A DNA stretch of 64,000 nt from Myroides sp. N17-2 (lineage in GTDB: Bacteria > Bacteroidota > Bacteroidia > Flavobacteriales > Flavobacteriaceae): contig NZ_NSGJ01000027.1 in the NCBI RefSeq assembly GCF_002286775.1, positions 1-64,000 of the forward strand, in the 5' to 3' direction. This document shows, piece after piece, positions 23,064 through 32,900 of the stretch (positions are counted from its first letter, which is position 1; each line of letters starts with the position of its first letter). A model generated the notes under the pieces. That model made no database searches, had not been told where the DNA came from, and was given only the letters and a program-made list of their open reading frames with translations. The position numbers were made by a program, and so were the translations under genes.

Positions 23064-24722
23064 ATGAATAAACGTAATCTAAAATCATTACTGGCAATAG
23101 CCTTGATTAGCGCAAGTAGTTTTGCACAAGATCTAGAAACAGCTAAAAAAGCTATACAGGATGAACAATATGATAAAGCAAAGGCTATTTTAAAGTCTTT
23201 AGTAGAGAGTAAGCCAAATGATGGTATAAACTATTATTATCTTGGTGATGTTTTATTACAGGAAGAAGAAGTAGAATCGGCACGTACTTATTTTGAGAAG
23301 GGTATTGCGGTAAAAAGTAAAGGCTTTCTTAACTTTATTGGATTAGGTCAATTGGCTTTAGACGATAATAATGTTGTTCTAGCTAAAGAGAACTTTGATA
23401 AAGCATTAAAAAGTATTCGCAAGAAGGATTATAATGAGCAACTTTTAGTAGCATCGGCTTATTTGAATTCTAAGCACAATCAACCTAAAGAAGCTATTGC
23501 AATTGCTCAAGCGGTTATAGCATCAGATTACACTAATGCTAATGCGTATAATGTTCTAGGTAAGGCTTATTTAGCTGAAAATAACTTTAACGAGGCTTTT
23601 TCTGCTTTTAGGAATGCGATTTCTTATGATGAGAGTCTGTTAGATGCAAAATTGCAATTAGCTATTATAACTAAACGTGGAAGAGGATTTGCAGAGGCTA
23701 TTAAAGCTTGTGAGGAGATTTTAGTAGTTAACCCTAATTATGCTCCTGCTTTAAGAGAGATTGCTGATAGTTATTACTTATGGTCTACGCGTGATAATGC
23801 TAATAAAGCAAACTACGTGAATAAGGCAGATGAGTATTACCAAAAGTATTTAGTTGCTTCTGATAATTCTGTTGAAGCAAGAGTGAAGTACGCTGATTTT
23901 CTATTAGTGACTGGTGACTATATCAAGCTAGAGAAACTAGCTTCTTCTTTGAGTAAGGAAGAGGGAGTTAATAATAAAATTAATAGATATCTAGGATATG
24001 CAGGTTATCATAATGCAAATTATGCTGTTGCAATTCAAGGTTTAGAAAAGTATTTAACGAAGGCTAAAAAAGTGATTGGAAGAGATCATTTATATTTAGG
24101 GTTAAGTTATTTGAATACAGCGAAAGATAATAACGGTTACTACGCTAAAGGGGTTGAACAATTGCAGAAAGCAGTGCAAGTAGAACCTGCTGTAGCAGAA
24201 GAGTTCCATGCGATAGGATTAGATTTGTCTAAGAAAGGTAACTTAAAAGAAGCTATTGATGTATTCTCTGTTAGTGCAGCTATTAAGACTCAACCTAATT
24301 ATACGTACGATAATTATTATGCAGCTTATTGTTATTATTTGTTAGGAAGAGATGATGCAAGTGGAAATAATGAAGGGGTATTAAACCAAGCAGATAAATA
24401 TTTTGCGATAGCTATACAAGCAGATCCTAAGTTAGGAGAGGCATATTTCTTTAAAGCTAGAGCGAATCGTTTATTAAAAGGAGATGAGGCTTATAAGAGA
24501 ATGTTTGATGCATATAGCGGATACTTAAAAGTAATAGGTGAAGAAGGAGGTTTAAGTAAATCTGATAATAAAGATAGAGTAATAGAAGCTTATACTTCGA
24601 TTGCAACATATCATGCTAATAAGAAAGAAAATAGTGAAGCTATTGCTATGTTTAATAAAGTATTAGAACTTGATCCTCAAAACGAGTTTGCTAAAAATAC
24701 AATTAAAGCATTAAGCAAGTAG
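23064..24722 (+). CDS. Exported tetratricopeptide-repeat protein
   Basis: 552 aa. The signal peptide ends near SFAQD. The whole mature chain is TPR-like helical hairpins, for example YYYLGDVLLQEEEVESARTY, AYNVLGKAYLAENNFNEAF, and a final IAMFNKVLELDPQNEFAKNT, giving roughly ten repeats. It is probably a periplasmic scaffold. It follows the PstS-like gene by 29 bases. An inverted-repeat element (24736-24891) begins 14 bases after its stop. The binding partner is unknown. Confidence 0.8.
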   Translation: MNKRNLKSLLAIALISASSFAQDLETAKKAIQDEQYDKAKAILKSLVESKPNDGINYYYLGDVLLQEEEVESARTYFEKGIAVKSKGFLNFIGLGQLALDDNNVVLAKENFDKALKSIRKKDYNEQLLVASAYLNSKHNQPKEAIAIAQAVIASDYTNANAYNVLGKAYLAENNFNEAFSAFRNAISYDESLLDAKLQLAIITKRGRGFAEAIKACEEILVVNPNYAPALREIADSYYLWSTRDNANKANYVNKADEYYQKYLVASDNSVEARVKYADFLLVTGDYIKLEKLASSLSKEEGVNNKINRYLGYAGYHNANYAVAIQGLEKYLTKAKKVIGRDHLYLGLSYLNTAKDNNGYYAKGVEQLQKAVQVEPAVAEEFHAIGLDLSKKGNLKEAIDVFSVSAAIKTQPNYTYDNYYAAYCYYLLGRDDASGNNEGVLNQADKYFAIAIQADPKLGEAYFFKARANRLLKGDEAYKRMFDAYSGYLKVIGEEGGLSKSDNKDRVIEAYTSIATYHANKKENSEAIAMFNKVLELDPQNEFAKNTIKALSK

Positions 24723-24735
24723 TTTCTTGATATAT

Positions 24736-24891
24736 AACCTTAAATCTGCAACTACCATTTACTGCGAATGAATTTTACTTTACATAGCTTCAATTAGCTC
24801 TAAAACCATACTAATGTATGCTTTAATCACTAATCTTGCTTTGTTTTGTATAATTCATTCTCGTTTAAACGCTTTCTGCGGATTTAAGGTT
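24736..24891 (-). repeat. 156-bp MITE-like element, copy 3
   Basis: The reverse complement is homologous to 10199-10354 and the length is identical. Terminal inverted repeats of 15 bases (24736-24750 and 24877-24891, AACCTTAAATCTGCA type) pair with one wobble. A second nested pair, GAATGAATT / AATTCATTC, lies at 24766-24774 and 24852-24860. The centre is hairpin CATAC-TAAT-GTATG (24807-24820). Confidence 0.8.
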
Positions 24892-24898
24892 TAAATTA

Positions 24899-24926
24899 AA
24901 AACTCATCTGTCATCAGATGAGTTTT
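24899..24926 (+). terminator. Terminator before queE
   Basis: Perfect 12-base stem AAAACTCATCTG / CAGATGAGTTTT with loop TCAT and a T-run. It ends the PstS/TPR transcript beyond the repeat element. Confidence 0.85.
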
Positions 24927-24960
24927 TTTGTTTATTATTTATTAGGAAGTTATTATAACT

Positions 24961-24968
24961 TATCTTTG
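24961..24968 (+). promoter_or_regulatory. -7 box of queE
   Basis: TATCTTTG, a full TAnnTTTG match, 21 bases before the ATG. The nearest upstream TTG is 30 bases away, beyond normal spacing. Confidence 0.45.
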
Positions 24969-24989
24969 TTGCCTTAATGTAAAAGTACA

Positions 24990-25622
24990 ATGACTAAAGA
25001 TTACGATAAAGTAGCCTTAGAAGATGGTAGAATATTACCTTTAATGGAGGAGTTTTATACAATACAAGGTGAGGGATATTATTCAGGTCACGCAGCTTAT
25101 TTTATTAGATTAGGTGGATGTGATGTTGGATGCCATTGGTGTGATGTAAAAGAGAGCTGGGATGCTGAACTACATCCATTGACTGATGTAAATGAAATAG
25201 TGCTACGAGCTAAGTCAGATGCTAATTTAGCTGTTATTACTGGAGGTGAGCCTTTAATGTATAATCTGGATTATATTACTTCAGAACTTAAAAAAGCAGG
25301 TCTTCAAACTAATATTGAAACATCTGGGGCTTATGATTTAACAGGAGACTTTGACTGGATATGTCTATCTCCTAAAAAGAATAAATTACCAACTCAAAGT
25401 GTATATGATGCAGCCAATGAGTTAAAAGTAGTGGTGTATAATAGACATGATTTAATCTTTGCAGAAGAACAAGCGGCAAGAGTAAATAAAGATGCGCTAT
25501 TATTATTACAAGTAGAGTGGAGTAAGAGAGAAGAGATGAATCCTATTATCGTGGAGTATGTGAAGAAAAATCCGCAGTGGAAAATATCAGTACAGACACA
25601 TAAATATTTGGATATTCCTTAA
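24990..25622 (+). CDS. queE: 7-carboxy-7-deazaguanine synthase
   Basis: 210 aa, normal length. It is a radical-SAM enzyme that converts 6-carboxy-tetrahydropterin to 7-carboxy-7-deazaguanine for queuosine. The cluster motif is C44-x3-C48-x2-C51 (CDVGCHWC), preceded by EEFYTIQGEGYYSGHAAYFI, which is diagnostic. GGEPLMY binds SAM. LSPKKNKLP and ELKVVVY also fit the family. It lies with a DUF2059 gene 40 bases downstream. queA of the same pathway is at 9071; queC and queD are not in the window. Confidence 0.95.
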   Translation: MTKDYDKVALEDGRILPLMEEFYTIQGEGYYSGHAAYFIRLGGCDVGCHWCDVKESWDAELHPLTDVNEIVLRAKSDANLAVITGGEPLMYNLDYITSELKKAGLQTNIETSGAYDLTGDFDWICLSPKKNKLPTQSVYDAANELKVVVYNRHDLIFAEEQAARVNKDALLLLQVEWSKREEMNPIIVEYVKKNPQWKISVQTHKYLDIP

Positions 25623-25662
25623 ATAGCTTTAAATTTACAATAAGGTTTAAAAAACAGAAACT

Positions 25663-26067
25663 ATGAAAAAAATAATACTTGCTTTTGCAATGGTATTAGT
25701 TTGTCAGTTTACTTTTGCTCAAGATGCATTTAAAGTTGACACTAAGAAATATATGGAACTAAGTGGTCAGTTAAAGACTTTTGAAATGTTAACAAAAGAA
25801 TTGTCTACTAATGTTGAGGAAGGAAAACGTGCAGATTTTGAAAAAGAATTAAAAGCGAGTATGCTTGTTCTTGTAGATAAAATGGCGGATATGTATATGA
25901 CAGAGTTTACTCATGATGATGTTAAGAAACTTATCGCATTCTATGAATCTCCAATAGGAATGAAATTAAGCAGTAAGAGTGAAGTTCTTTTTGACAAAGG
26001 ACAGAAAGTAGGTGAAGAGTGGGCTGTAGGCTTACAAGGCTTAATGATGAAATATATGACTGAGTAA
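25663..26067 (+). CDS. DUF2059 exported protein
   Basis: 134 aa. The signal peptide ends at TFAQD. The mature part matches DUF2059, a small helical domain, with the typical segment FTHDDVKKLIAFYESPIGMK (residues about 85-104). The family function is unknown. It follows queE by 40 bases and ends at a strong terminator, so it may be cotranscribed with queE, though no functional link is apparent. Confidence 0.85.
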   Translation: MKKIILAFAMVLVCQFTFAQDAFKVDTKKYMELSGQLKTFEMLTKELSTNVEEGKRADFEKELKASMLVLVDKMADMYMTEFTHDDVKKLIAFYESPIGMKLSSKSEVLFDKGQKVGEEWAVGLQGLMMKYMTE

Positions 26068-26080
26068 TCGATTAAAATAG

Positions 26081-26115
26081 AAAAAGACCTTTATGTATCA
26101 CATAAAGGTCTTTTT
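26081..26115. terminator. Bidirectional terminator, DUF2059 gene / methyltransferase
   Basis: Perfect 15-base stem AAAAAGACCTTTATG / CATAAAGGTCTTTTT with loop TATCA between convergent genes. Confidence 0.88.
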
Positions 26116-26127
26116 TATTGATATAAT

Positions 26128-26853
26128 TTAAGCAAGTGTTAGTTTGGCTAAGTAATCACAGTTTTCTCCTTCAGTGATAAGGTCACAATTTAGGCCATTG
26201 GCGTGAGCTGCATTTTGAAGAGTATTATAATCTAAGTATAACCAATCAAGTGGCTCATCTACTTCTCCTTTATATCCTACTGTGAAAGTTAGTTCACCAT
26301 AGTAGTCTTTGTTTTCCATTGGTATCCATTTACCACCATCTTCGTCTTCATCAAACATATAGATTAAATCAGAACTATCAATAAGAATCTGACCTCCTGG
26401 AGTTAATAAACTTTTTAGATGCTGTAGGTATTTAGTGATATGGATTAAACGTCCGAATATTCCCGTACCATTCATTAAGAGTAATATAGTGTCATATTTC
26501 TCATCTTTTATATCAAGGATATTTTCTACGTGAACATTTGTAATCCCTCTTAATTTACATGCCTCAACAGAGTTTTTAGAAATATCGATTGCTTTGATAT
26601 CAAACCCCTTTTCTTGTAAGTAAATACTATGGGCACCTGCTCCACATCCGACATCAAGTATCTTTCCCTGAGCTAAATTAAGCGCTTTTTGTTCAATCTT
26701 AGGCATTTGCTTATATGATCTGAACAGATAAGTGATATCCATTTCTTCCGCTTCAGAAATGTCTGTTTCCGTGATTACGTTCTGTGGATTGTTATTGGTT
26801 TGAAAATCTAAGATAGCTTTTCCTAAAAGGTCTTTCATTATTTTATCTTTCAT
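26128..26853 (-). CDS. Class I SAM-dependent methyltransferase
   Basis: 241 aa from 26853; the second ATG at 26838 (MKDLLG) is also possible. The SAM-binding motif I is KILDVGCGAGAHSIYL (about 64-79), followed by AIDIS (motif II acidic residue), then YDTILLLMNGTGIFGRL and GGQILIDSSDLIY (post-motif region). The C-terminal half contains VGYKGEVDEPLDWLYLDY. It has no substrate-specific signature I recognise. It diverges from the cysteine-cluster gene at 26893, with starts 40 bases apart. Confidence 0.85.
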   Translation of the reverse strand: MKDKIMKDLLGKAILDFQTNNNPQNVITETDISEAEEMDITYLFRSYKQMPKIEQKALNLAQGKILDVGCGAGAHSIYLQEKGFDIKAIDISKNSVEACKLRGITNVHVENILDIKDEKYDTILLLMNGTGIFGRLIHITKYLQHLKSLLTPGGQILIDSSDLIYMFDEDEDGGKWIPMENKDYYGELTFTVGYKGEVDEPLDWLYLDYNTLQNAAHANGLNCDLITEGENCDYLAKLTLA

Positions 26854-26892
26854 TTAAAATTAAAGAAGAGTTGTTGTAATTTTGTACGCAAA

Positions 26893-27399
26893 ATGATAGA
26901 GATGGATAAAATACTTTCACAACTTCCTAAGTTGGCCAAAGATAAGCATAATGAAAACAAAAAGTATTTCGATAAATTAAAAAAGAAAGCTCCTAAGGAT
27001 TTAGATTACCAAATGCAGGATATACACGATGCAGTATTTAAACGCACTGATTGTTTGAGTTGTGCTAATTGTTGCAAGACGACTGGTCCTTTGTTTACCA
27101 ATGCCGATATAGAGCGTGTAGCAAAGCATTTAAAAATGAAACCCCAACAATTTATAGATAAGTATCTACATATTGATGAGGATCGTGATTATGTTTTACA
27201 AAGTCTTCCTTGTACATTTTTAGATAATGAGAATTACTGTATGATTTATGACGTTCGCCCAAAAGCTTGTCGCGAATATCCACATACAGATCGCAAGAAG
27301 TTTAATCAGATATCAAACCTCACACTTAAAAATGTAGCTATCTGCCCTGCTGCCTATGAAGTGGTAGAGGAGATGAAGAAGAGAATAGTAGTCAAGTAA
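26893..27399 (+). CDS. YkgJ-family cysteine-cluster protein
   Basis: 168 aa from 26893. A -7 box at 26878-26885 would make that ATG leaderless, and the ATG at 26902 (MDKILSQ) leaves a short leader. The family signature is C54-x2-C57-x2-C60-C61 (DCLSCANCCKTTGP), followed by PCTFL, YCMIYDVRPKACREYP (further cysteines). These are proposed zinc or Fe-S ligands. Function of the family is not established. No membrane segment. Downstream is a short palindromic remnant. Confidence 0.85.
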   Translation: MIEMDKILSQLPKLAKDKHNENKKYFDKLKKKAPKDLDYQMQDIHDAVFKRTDCLSCANCCKTTGPLFTNADIERVAKHLKMKPQQFIDKYLHIDEDRDYVLQSLPCTFLDNENYCMIYDVRPKACREYPHTDRKKFNQISNLTLKNVAICPAAYEVVEEMKKRIVVK

Positions 27400-27411
27400 T
27401 AAAAGTATTTT

Positions 27412-27448
27412 CCTTAAATCTGTAGCAAACTATAGTTGCAGATTTAAG
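27412..27448. repeat. MITE-like remnant: two element ends fused
   Basis: CCTTAAATCTG and CAGATTTAAG form a hairpin with an inner CAA..TTG pairing. The left part (CCTTAAATCTGTAGCAAAC) matches one end of the element at 24736-24891 and the right part (AGTTGCAGATTTAAG) the other end. It lies between convergent genes and may serve as their terminator. Confidence 0.65.
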
Positions 27449-27451
27449 ATT

Positions 27452-27658
27452 TTAGATAAAAGTATATTCTTCTTCTAATGCTTGTAAACTTTCATCTGTA
27501 ATATCTTCTATTCTATCTGTGAAGTACTCTACTAGTTCAAGTATTTTATCTTTTAATCTTTCAAAGAATGCTACTGCATTATCTAAATATCCTTTTATAG
27601 CATTAAATAAGTCAAGAATTCTATCAACAAAGTTGATAAGACGATCTCCAAAGTCCAT
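27452..27658 (-). CDS. Small amphipathic-helix protein
   Basis: 68 aa with no signal peptide. Hydrophobic residues recur every 3-4 positions throughout (RLINFVDRILDLFNAIKGYL, then FFERLKDKILELVEYF), so most of it should be a long amphipathic helix or coiled coil. It is acidic at the C-terminus (ALEEEYTF). A perfect -7 box (TATATTTG on the minus strand, 27688-27695) lies about 30 bases upstream, which supports expression. It could bind membranes or pack as a helical bundle. No family recognised. Confidence 0.55.
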   Translation of the reverse strand: MDFGDRLINFVDRILDLFNAIKGYLDNAVAFFERLKDKILELVEYFTDRIEDITDESLQALEEEYTFI

Positions 27659-27687
27659 AGTATTTTGTTTTTTAATTTAGGTTATCT

Positions 27688-27695
27688 CAAATATA
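27688..27695 (-). promoter_or_regulatory. -7 box of the amphipathic small gene
   Basis: CAAATATA on the plus strand reads TATATTTG on the minus strand, giving a leader of about 23 bases. No -33 TTG at normal distance. Confidence 0.45.
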
Positions 27696-27737
27696 ACAAA
27701 ATAACACACTGAATTATCTTAAAGGAATGAGAAAGTT

Positions 27738-28499
27738 TTAACTTAACCATGTTTTTAAGTCTAATATTTGGTTTTTGCTAACTAATATAGGTGCATCATC
27801 TTCAGGATCAGGAGTGATTTTCAGCTCTATCTTTTGACTATTGTGTTTGATGATATCCGATACAGATTTAATGTTAATGATATATTTTCGATTAACTTTA
27901 AAGAACGTTTTATTATCTAGTTTGTTAATGATATCCTTTATTGTATCATCATAGATATAAGAGTTGTTGTCAAATGTATGTAAGAATAAGTGCTTTCCTG
28001 ATGCTACGAAGTAAGCTATTTGGTCATTTTCTATTGACTTTAGTTTATGTCCATTATTTACTAAGAAGCGATCTTTAATGCTAGTATCTCCATCGTTTTC
28101 TATCTTTATTAAGCTGTCTAAAGTGGGAGTGATTTCAAACTGCTTACTGATCTCCTTAAATTTTATTAAAGCATCACCAAGCTCTTCACTTGTAAATGGC
28201 TTAAGGATGTAATCTATAGTAAATTGTTTGAACACATGAATGGCATAAGAGTCATAAGCCGTGGTAAATATGATAGGTGACTTTATCTCTATATGCTCGA
28301 ATATCTCTAGGCTTTTGCCATCTCCTAAGTGAATATCCATAAATATCAAGTCAACCTTATTTGTCAAAAAGAAGGCAGTTGCTTCCTTTACAGAAGATAG
28401 TATAGTTATCTCTTCTATAGTTAGGTAATCTTGCTTTAGAAGCAATGATTTTAAGTAATTCGATGCTAAAGACTCGTCTTCAACTATGGCAACTTTCAT
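27738..28499 (-). CDS. LytTR-family response regulator
   Basis: 253 aa. The receiver domain (1-120) has acidic residues E7/D8, phospho-acceptor D55 in LIFMDIHLGDG and the switch lysine in ILKPF. The LytTR DNA-binding domain (about 150-250) has KLKSIENDQIAYFVASGKHL and FFKVNRKYIINI. Such regulators pair with LytS/YehU-type histidine kinases that carry HFLFN. The only such kinase here is at 36088, with the protease/SusCD genes between them. A -7 box at 28516-28523 suggests it has its own promoter. Proposed target: the protease/SusCD operon. Confidence 0.9.
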   Translation of the reverse strand: MKVAIVEDESLASNYLKSLLLKQDYLTIEEITILSSVKEATAFFLTNKVDLIFMDIHLGDGKSLEIFEHIEIKSPIIFTTAYDSYAIHVFKQFTIDYILKPFTSEELGDALIKFKEISKQFEITPTLDSLIKIENDGDTSIKDRFLVNNGHKLKSIENDQIAYFVASGKHLFLHTFDNNSYIYDDTIKDIINKLDNKTFFKVNRKYIINIKSVSDIIKHNSQKIELKITPDPEDDAPILVSKNQILDLKTWLS

Positions 28500-28515
28500 G
28501 TGGTGGGAATTTTTA

Positions 28516-28523
28516 CAAAAGTA
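28516..28523 (-). promoter_or_regulatory. -7 box of the LytTR regulator gene
   Basis: CAAAAGTA on the plus strand reads TACTTTTG on the minus strand, 17 bases before the ATG. No -33 match at proper spacing. Confidence 0.45.
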
Positions 28524-28595
28524 TAAAATATAATTGAATCTGTCTTTTTCTTTACTTCTTCAGATAGGGAAGCTTTATTGATGTTGATGAGAAAT

Positions 28596-28627
28596 AAAAA
28601 AGCCACTCGATGTCGAGTGGCTTTTTT
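28596..28627 (-). terminator. Terminator after the SusD-like gene
   Basis: Perfect 15-base stem AAAAAAGCCACTCGA / TCGAGTGGCTTTTTT with a 2-base loop. It separates the SusCD transcript from the regulator gene. Confidence 0.9.
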
Positions 28628-28650
28628 CAGTTATATGAGTCTGGCTAAGA

Positions 28651-29982
28651 CTATAGATTTGGGTTGTTTTCTCTTGCATCTTTAGGGAATGGCAACGTAT
28701 ATCTCAAGTCATTTTCTGCTAGAGTGAACGTGTCATTACCAAATTTGTGTACTATTTGTTTTTGGTTTAGACGTCTTAAGTCAAACCATCTGTGTCCTTC
28801 GAAAGCAAATTCTTTATTTCTTTCATCTAAGATAAAAGTGATAAATCCTTTCTGATCCAAACCTGAAAGCTTCTGTAAAACTTTTGCAGCAGCTTCCGGC
28901 TTGTATCTACTAACTATCAATTTCTCAATTGTACTCTTAGCTTCAGCTAGTCTGTTTAAGTGACCTAATGCTTCCGCTTTTATCATATATAATTCAGAAG
29001 TACGGAAAGATGCTTTCATCTCACCTGTACCTGTCTTCTTACTAATATAAGATCCTTTTGCTAGTTCAAAAGAAGCATTAAAACGAAGATCATTAACTCT
29101 ATCGTACGTATTATATAATTCGTCAGATAGTAATGCAGTCTCCTTTAAGTCGTTTTCTAGTGTTTCTTCTAATGCTAAGATTGACTCTACTGATTTAAAA
29201 CTAGCGACTGATATATCTGTCTTCTTGTTTAGATCTTGTAATTCACTTTTATATCTTAAAGCTTGATCAACACTTACTAATGCTGCTTCGTACTCTTTTT
29301 GATATAAGTTAACTTTAGCTTCTAATGCATAGATAGCAGCCTTTGTAAAACGATAGTTCTGACCAACTTCATAAGTTGTAACTCTTAAGTGCTTTTTAGC
29401 ATTATCTATATCAGAGTGTATCTGTACATAAACTTCAGCCATTGTTGATTTATGCTTTCTTTGCTCTATTTCATGTTCTATATGTAGAACAATAGCTAAT
29501 TCAGTAGATGCTGTTGACTTATCATAAGGTTTAGCATATAAGTTAACTAAGTCAAAGTAAGCTAACGCTCTTAATCCGTATGCTTCTCCTAATAATTGTT
29601 CTTTTTCATCACCTACTTGCATTGTGTTGACCCCATTGTTGATCAAGTCATTTGTATAAAAAATTGACTTGTAAAATTGACCATAACCAAAGCTTTTAGT
29701 CTGTTTTGAAGGGTTTACATCTTGGTAAGAATAGATATCCTTAATAGATAGAAAAGCCATTGACTCACTAGCAGTAGTTGTGATATGCACTTCATCAGTA
29801 CGGAAATTACTTCTTGACTTATGTTGTGGATAGTTAAAATATGCCGTTGTCATAAGTTTGCGGTAATCTTCTGTCGTCTTAGGAATTATTTTTCCTTTTG
29901 GTTCTATATCTAGAAAACTATCGCAACTAGTAGTGGTTAATCCTAACAATAAACCACTTAATAATAATATTATTTTTTTCAT
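28651..29982 (-). CDS. SusD/RagB-like outer-membrane lipoprotein
   Basis: 443 aa. The lipoprotein signal peptide has lipobox TTSC with Cys20, followed by DSFLDIEPKG, a SusD hallmark. TPR-like helices follow, including LLGEAYGLRALAYFDLVNLY. The C-terminal ERNKEFAFEGHRWFDLRRLN is the classic SusD/RagB signature. It caps the SusC-like barrel at the cell surface and binds the ligand. The gene is 12 bases after susC. With a secreted protease upstream and no glycoside hydrolase near, peptides (RagB-like) are a better guess than glycans. Confidence 0.93.
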   Translation of the reverse strand: MKKIILLLSGLLLGLTTTSCDSFLDIEPKGKIIPKTTEDYRKLMTTAYFNYPQHKSRSNFRTDEVHITTTASESMAFLSIKDIYSYQDVNPSKQTKSFGYGQFYKSIFYTNDLINNGVNTMQVGDEKEQLLGEAYGLRALAYFDLVNLYAKPYDKSTASTELAIVLHIEHEIEQRKHKSTMAEVYVQIHSDIDNAKKHLRVTTYEVGQNYRFTKAAIYALEAKVNLYQKEYEAALVSVDQALRYKSELQDLNKKTDISVASFKSVESILALEETLENDLKETALLSDELYNTYDRVNDLRFNASFELAKGSYISKKTGTGEMKASFRTSELYMIKAEALGHLNRLAEAKSTIEKLIVSRYKPEAAAKVLQKLSGLDQKGFITFILDERNKEFAFEGHRWFDLRRLNQKQIVHKFGNDTFTLAENDLRYTLPFPKDARENNPNL

Positions 29983-29994
29983 GATGATTCGGTA

Positions 29995-32900
29995 TTAGAA
30001 AGTTACATTTAACCCTAAAGTAAATGACTTTTGGATTGGTTGTGTATAGATATTACCATACGTTTCTGGATCAAAATAACCATCATAGTTAGTTCCAAAA
30101 ACAAATAAGTTACGACCTTCTACAGTAAATCTGACGTTGTCAAGATTAAGTTTTCTCAATAGCTCTTTTGGTAATGTATACCCTAAACGCATACTACTGA
30201 TACGGATATAGCTAATCTCTTTAGTCCATAGATCTAAATACTTGTAAGCATTTCCATTATCTCCACCATCAAAGTATTTTGCTAACATCCAGTTATCATT
30301 AGTAGGATCCATATTTCCATTATAGTCATTACCTATGATACCTGGTAATGTTGCACTTGGATTGTCTGGAGTCCAGATATTTAACATATCTGTTGTATAA
30401 TTTCTTCCTGGATCTACTTTATAAGCATTGTATGAAGGTGTTTTTTGTACAGTTTGTTTTAAATTAAAAGCTGCAGAAATTGTAAAGTCGAAGTTTTTAA
30501 TTTTAATTGTATTTATTAAACCTCCAGTGAATTTAGGATCTTTATCACCTGCATAAGAGTATAAATTTCTATATTCTTCTGGTGTAAGTTCTGATTCAAC
30601 CATATATCCTGGCATAAATTCAGCCATTGGATCTTTTAGTTTAAAGAACTCTTTACCTGTTACTTTTTCTCCCTCTTTCCAGAATAAGATATTTCCTTTA
30701 TCATCTAAACCTGCTGTTTTGATATGGAATACTGCATTAACAGGTAGTCCTTCTCTAGAAGGTAGCGTTTCATTGTCAAATATCTGGATTTTATCTACTC
30801 TACTTTTGTTATGTGCAAAGTTGAATGTAGTTGTCCAAGAGAAGTCAGGTGTAGAAATATTCTTTGTAGTAAGTGATATTTCATAACCTTTATTTGTCAC
30901 CTGAGCCCAGTTCATATTTGTCCATTCGTATCCTGTCTCTAGAGGTAATGCTCTAAGACCGATTAAGTCAGTACTTTTTCTGTTATAAGCATCGAATGCA
31001 ACAGCTATTCTATTATTAAATAACCCTAGATCAAAACCAAAGTTTGTATTTGTCGTTTTTTCCCAACGTAATGTTCCATTTGGAGCAGCATCTACTTGAA
31101 TAGTACTTTCTGGATATCCCGGTAAAATAGTAGAAATACTATAAACTCCAATAAGATAAGGAGATGTGTTTCTATCTATATTTCCTTGTAATCCATAAGA
31201 AGCACGTAATCTTAAATTACTTACGAAGTCTATGTTCTCCATAAACTTTTCTTTAGATACTAACCATGATCCAGACACAGCCCATAGAGGTACATATCTG
31301 TATTTAGGATCTACACCGAATAAGTTAGAACCATCTGCACGTACACTTCCAAATACTGTATATTTTCTATTGTATGTGTATGATGCAGTTGCAAAGAAAG
31401 AAGCATAAGCATTGTTATTTTCTGTTCTTTTATAGGTCTCATAGATTGCTTGTGTAGCATCTGCATTACCTTCTGGGAAGATGATTGGTTTTGTTGTTAA
31501 AGTATTTGAGTCATATCCAAAGCCTTTTGACTTAATGATTGTTTGATCAGATTTTCTAATCTCCATACCAGCCATCACGTCTACTTCATGCATATCGTTG
31601 AAGATAGCATTATAAGTAGCTTGTGTTTTCCAGTTATATTGGAACATATCGTCATTAAAGTTTTCAATAACACCTCCGTCTGGCAAGAAATACTTAAACT
31701 GTTTTGCCTTACTATCCCAATAGCGAGTTGCTTCATTTAATTTACGAGTAGAGTAAGTTTCTTTTCCTAAATATTTTTCAGTATCACTTTTGTCAAGTTG
31801 TAATCCTAATTGTGACGTTAATTTGAAATCACTGAATAGTTGATATTCTAAATCAAATACAGCTTTAAATGATTTGTTAACTAATTCGTAGCTTGTATTC
31901 GCTCTTTCTTCAGCGAAGTTAAAAGGCACATATCTACCGCTAAATCCGTCGATATCTTTATCATACATATAGCTACCATCAGCATTATATGGAGCTAAAT
32001 AAGGATTGGCATTTCTAGAGTAGTTAACTGGGTTAATAGAAGAATCAGCATCTGTTACGAAGTTTTTCTTTTTAGAGTGAGTTCCGAATAAAGCTACTCC
32101 TACTTTAAGTTTATCACTTACTTGGTAGTTGTCTTTTAAAGTAATATTAAAACGCTCAAAACCTGTTCCTATCGTTGTACCATCTTCATTAAAGTACCCT
32201 AGAGAGAAGTAATAATCATTCACATCACTACCACCAGAAAGGCTTAAACCATATTGTTTATTAAATGTAGGACGGAATATCTCTTTACCCCAATCTGTAT
32301 TTGTATTTCTTAAGTTGTTGATAGACGCTTGTGTTGCTGATGATAATGAGCCAAAACCACCATTTCTATACATGTCTAATTCATTTGTACCATTTAGGAT
32401 ACGCATTACTTCACCTTGATTAGATCTATCATTAAAAATATCAGATCTACCTGCTAACATTAATTCTAAATCAACTTTTTGATCAGAGTTAAGTAAGTTA
32501 AGTTTTTTTGAATCAGGTCTCTGGTTAACGAAGGTATTAACTGTAAAGTTTACTTTCATATCCCCTTTCTTCCCTTTCTTTGTAGTAATTAAGATTACCC
32601 CATTAGCTGCTCTAGCACCATAGATGGCAGTAGCTGAAGCATCTTTTAAAATAGTAATATCTTGGATATCGTCAGGGTTTAATCCTGCGATAGAGAAGTT
32701 CTGAAGTTGATCGATATTAGCCTTATCATTAAAGTTAGGAACATCGCTTCCTTCTAATGGCATACCATCTAGTACCCATAATGGATCTTGTGCACCTGAT
32801 AGAGATGCAGTACCACGGATTCTGATTTTAGCAGGTCCACCAGGAGCACCAGTTAGGCTTGTTACAGCTACACCAGCTACCTGTCCCGCTAACATTTGAT

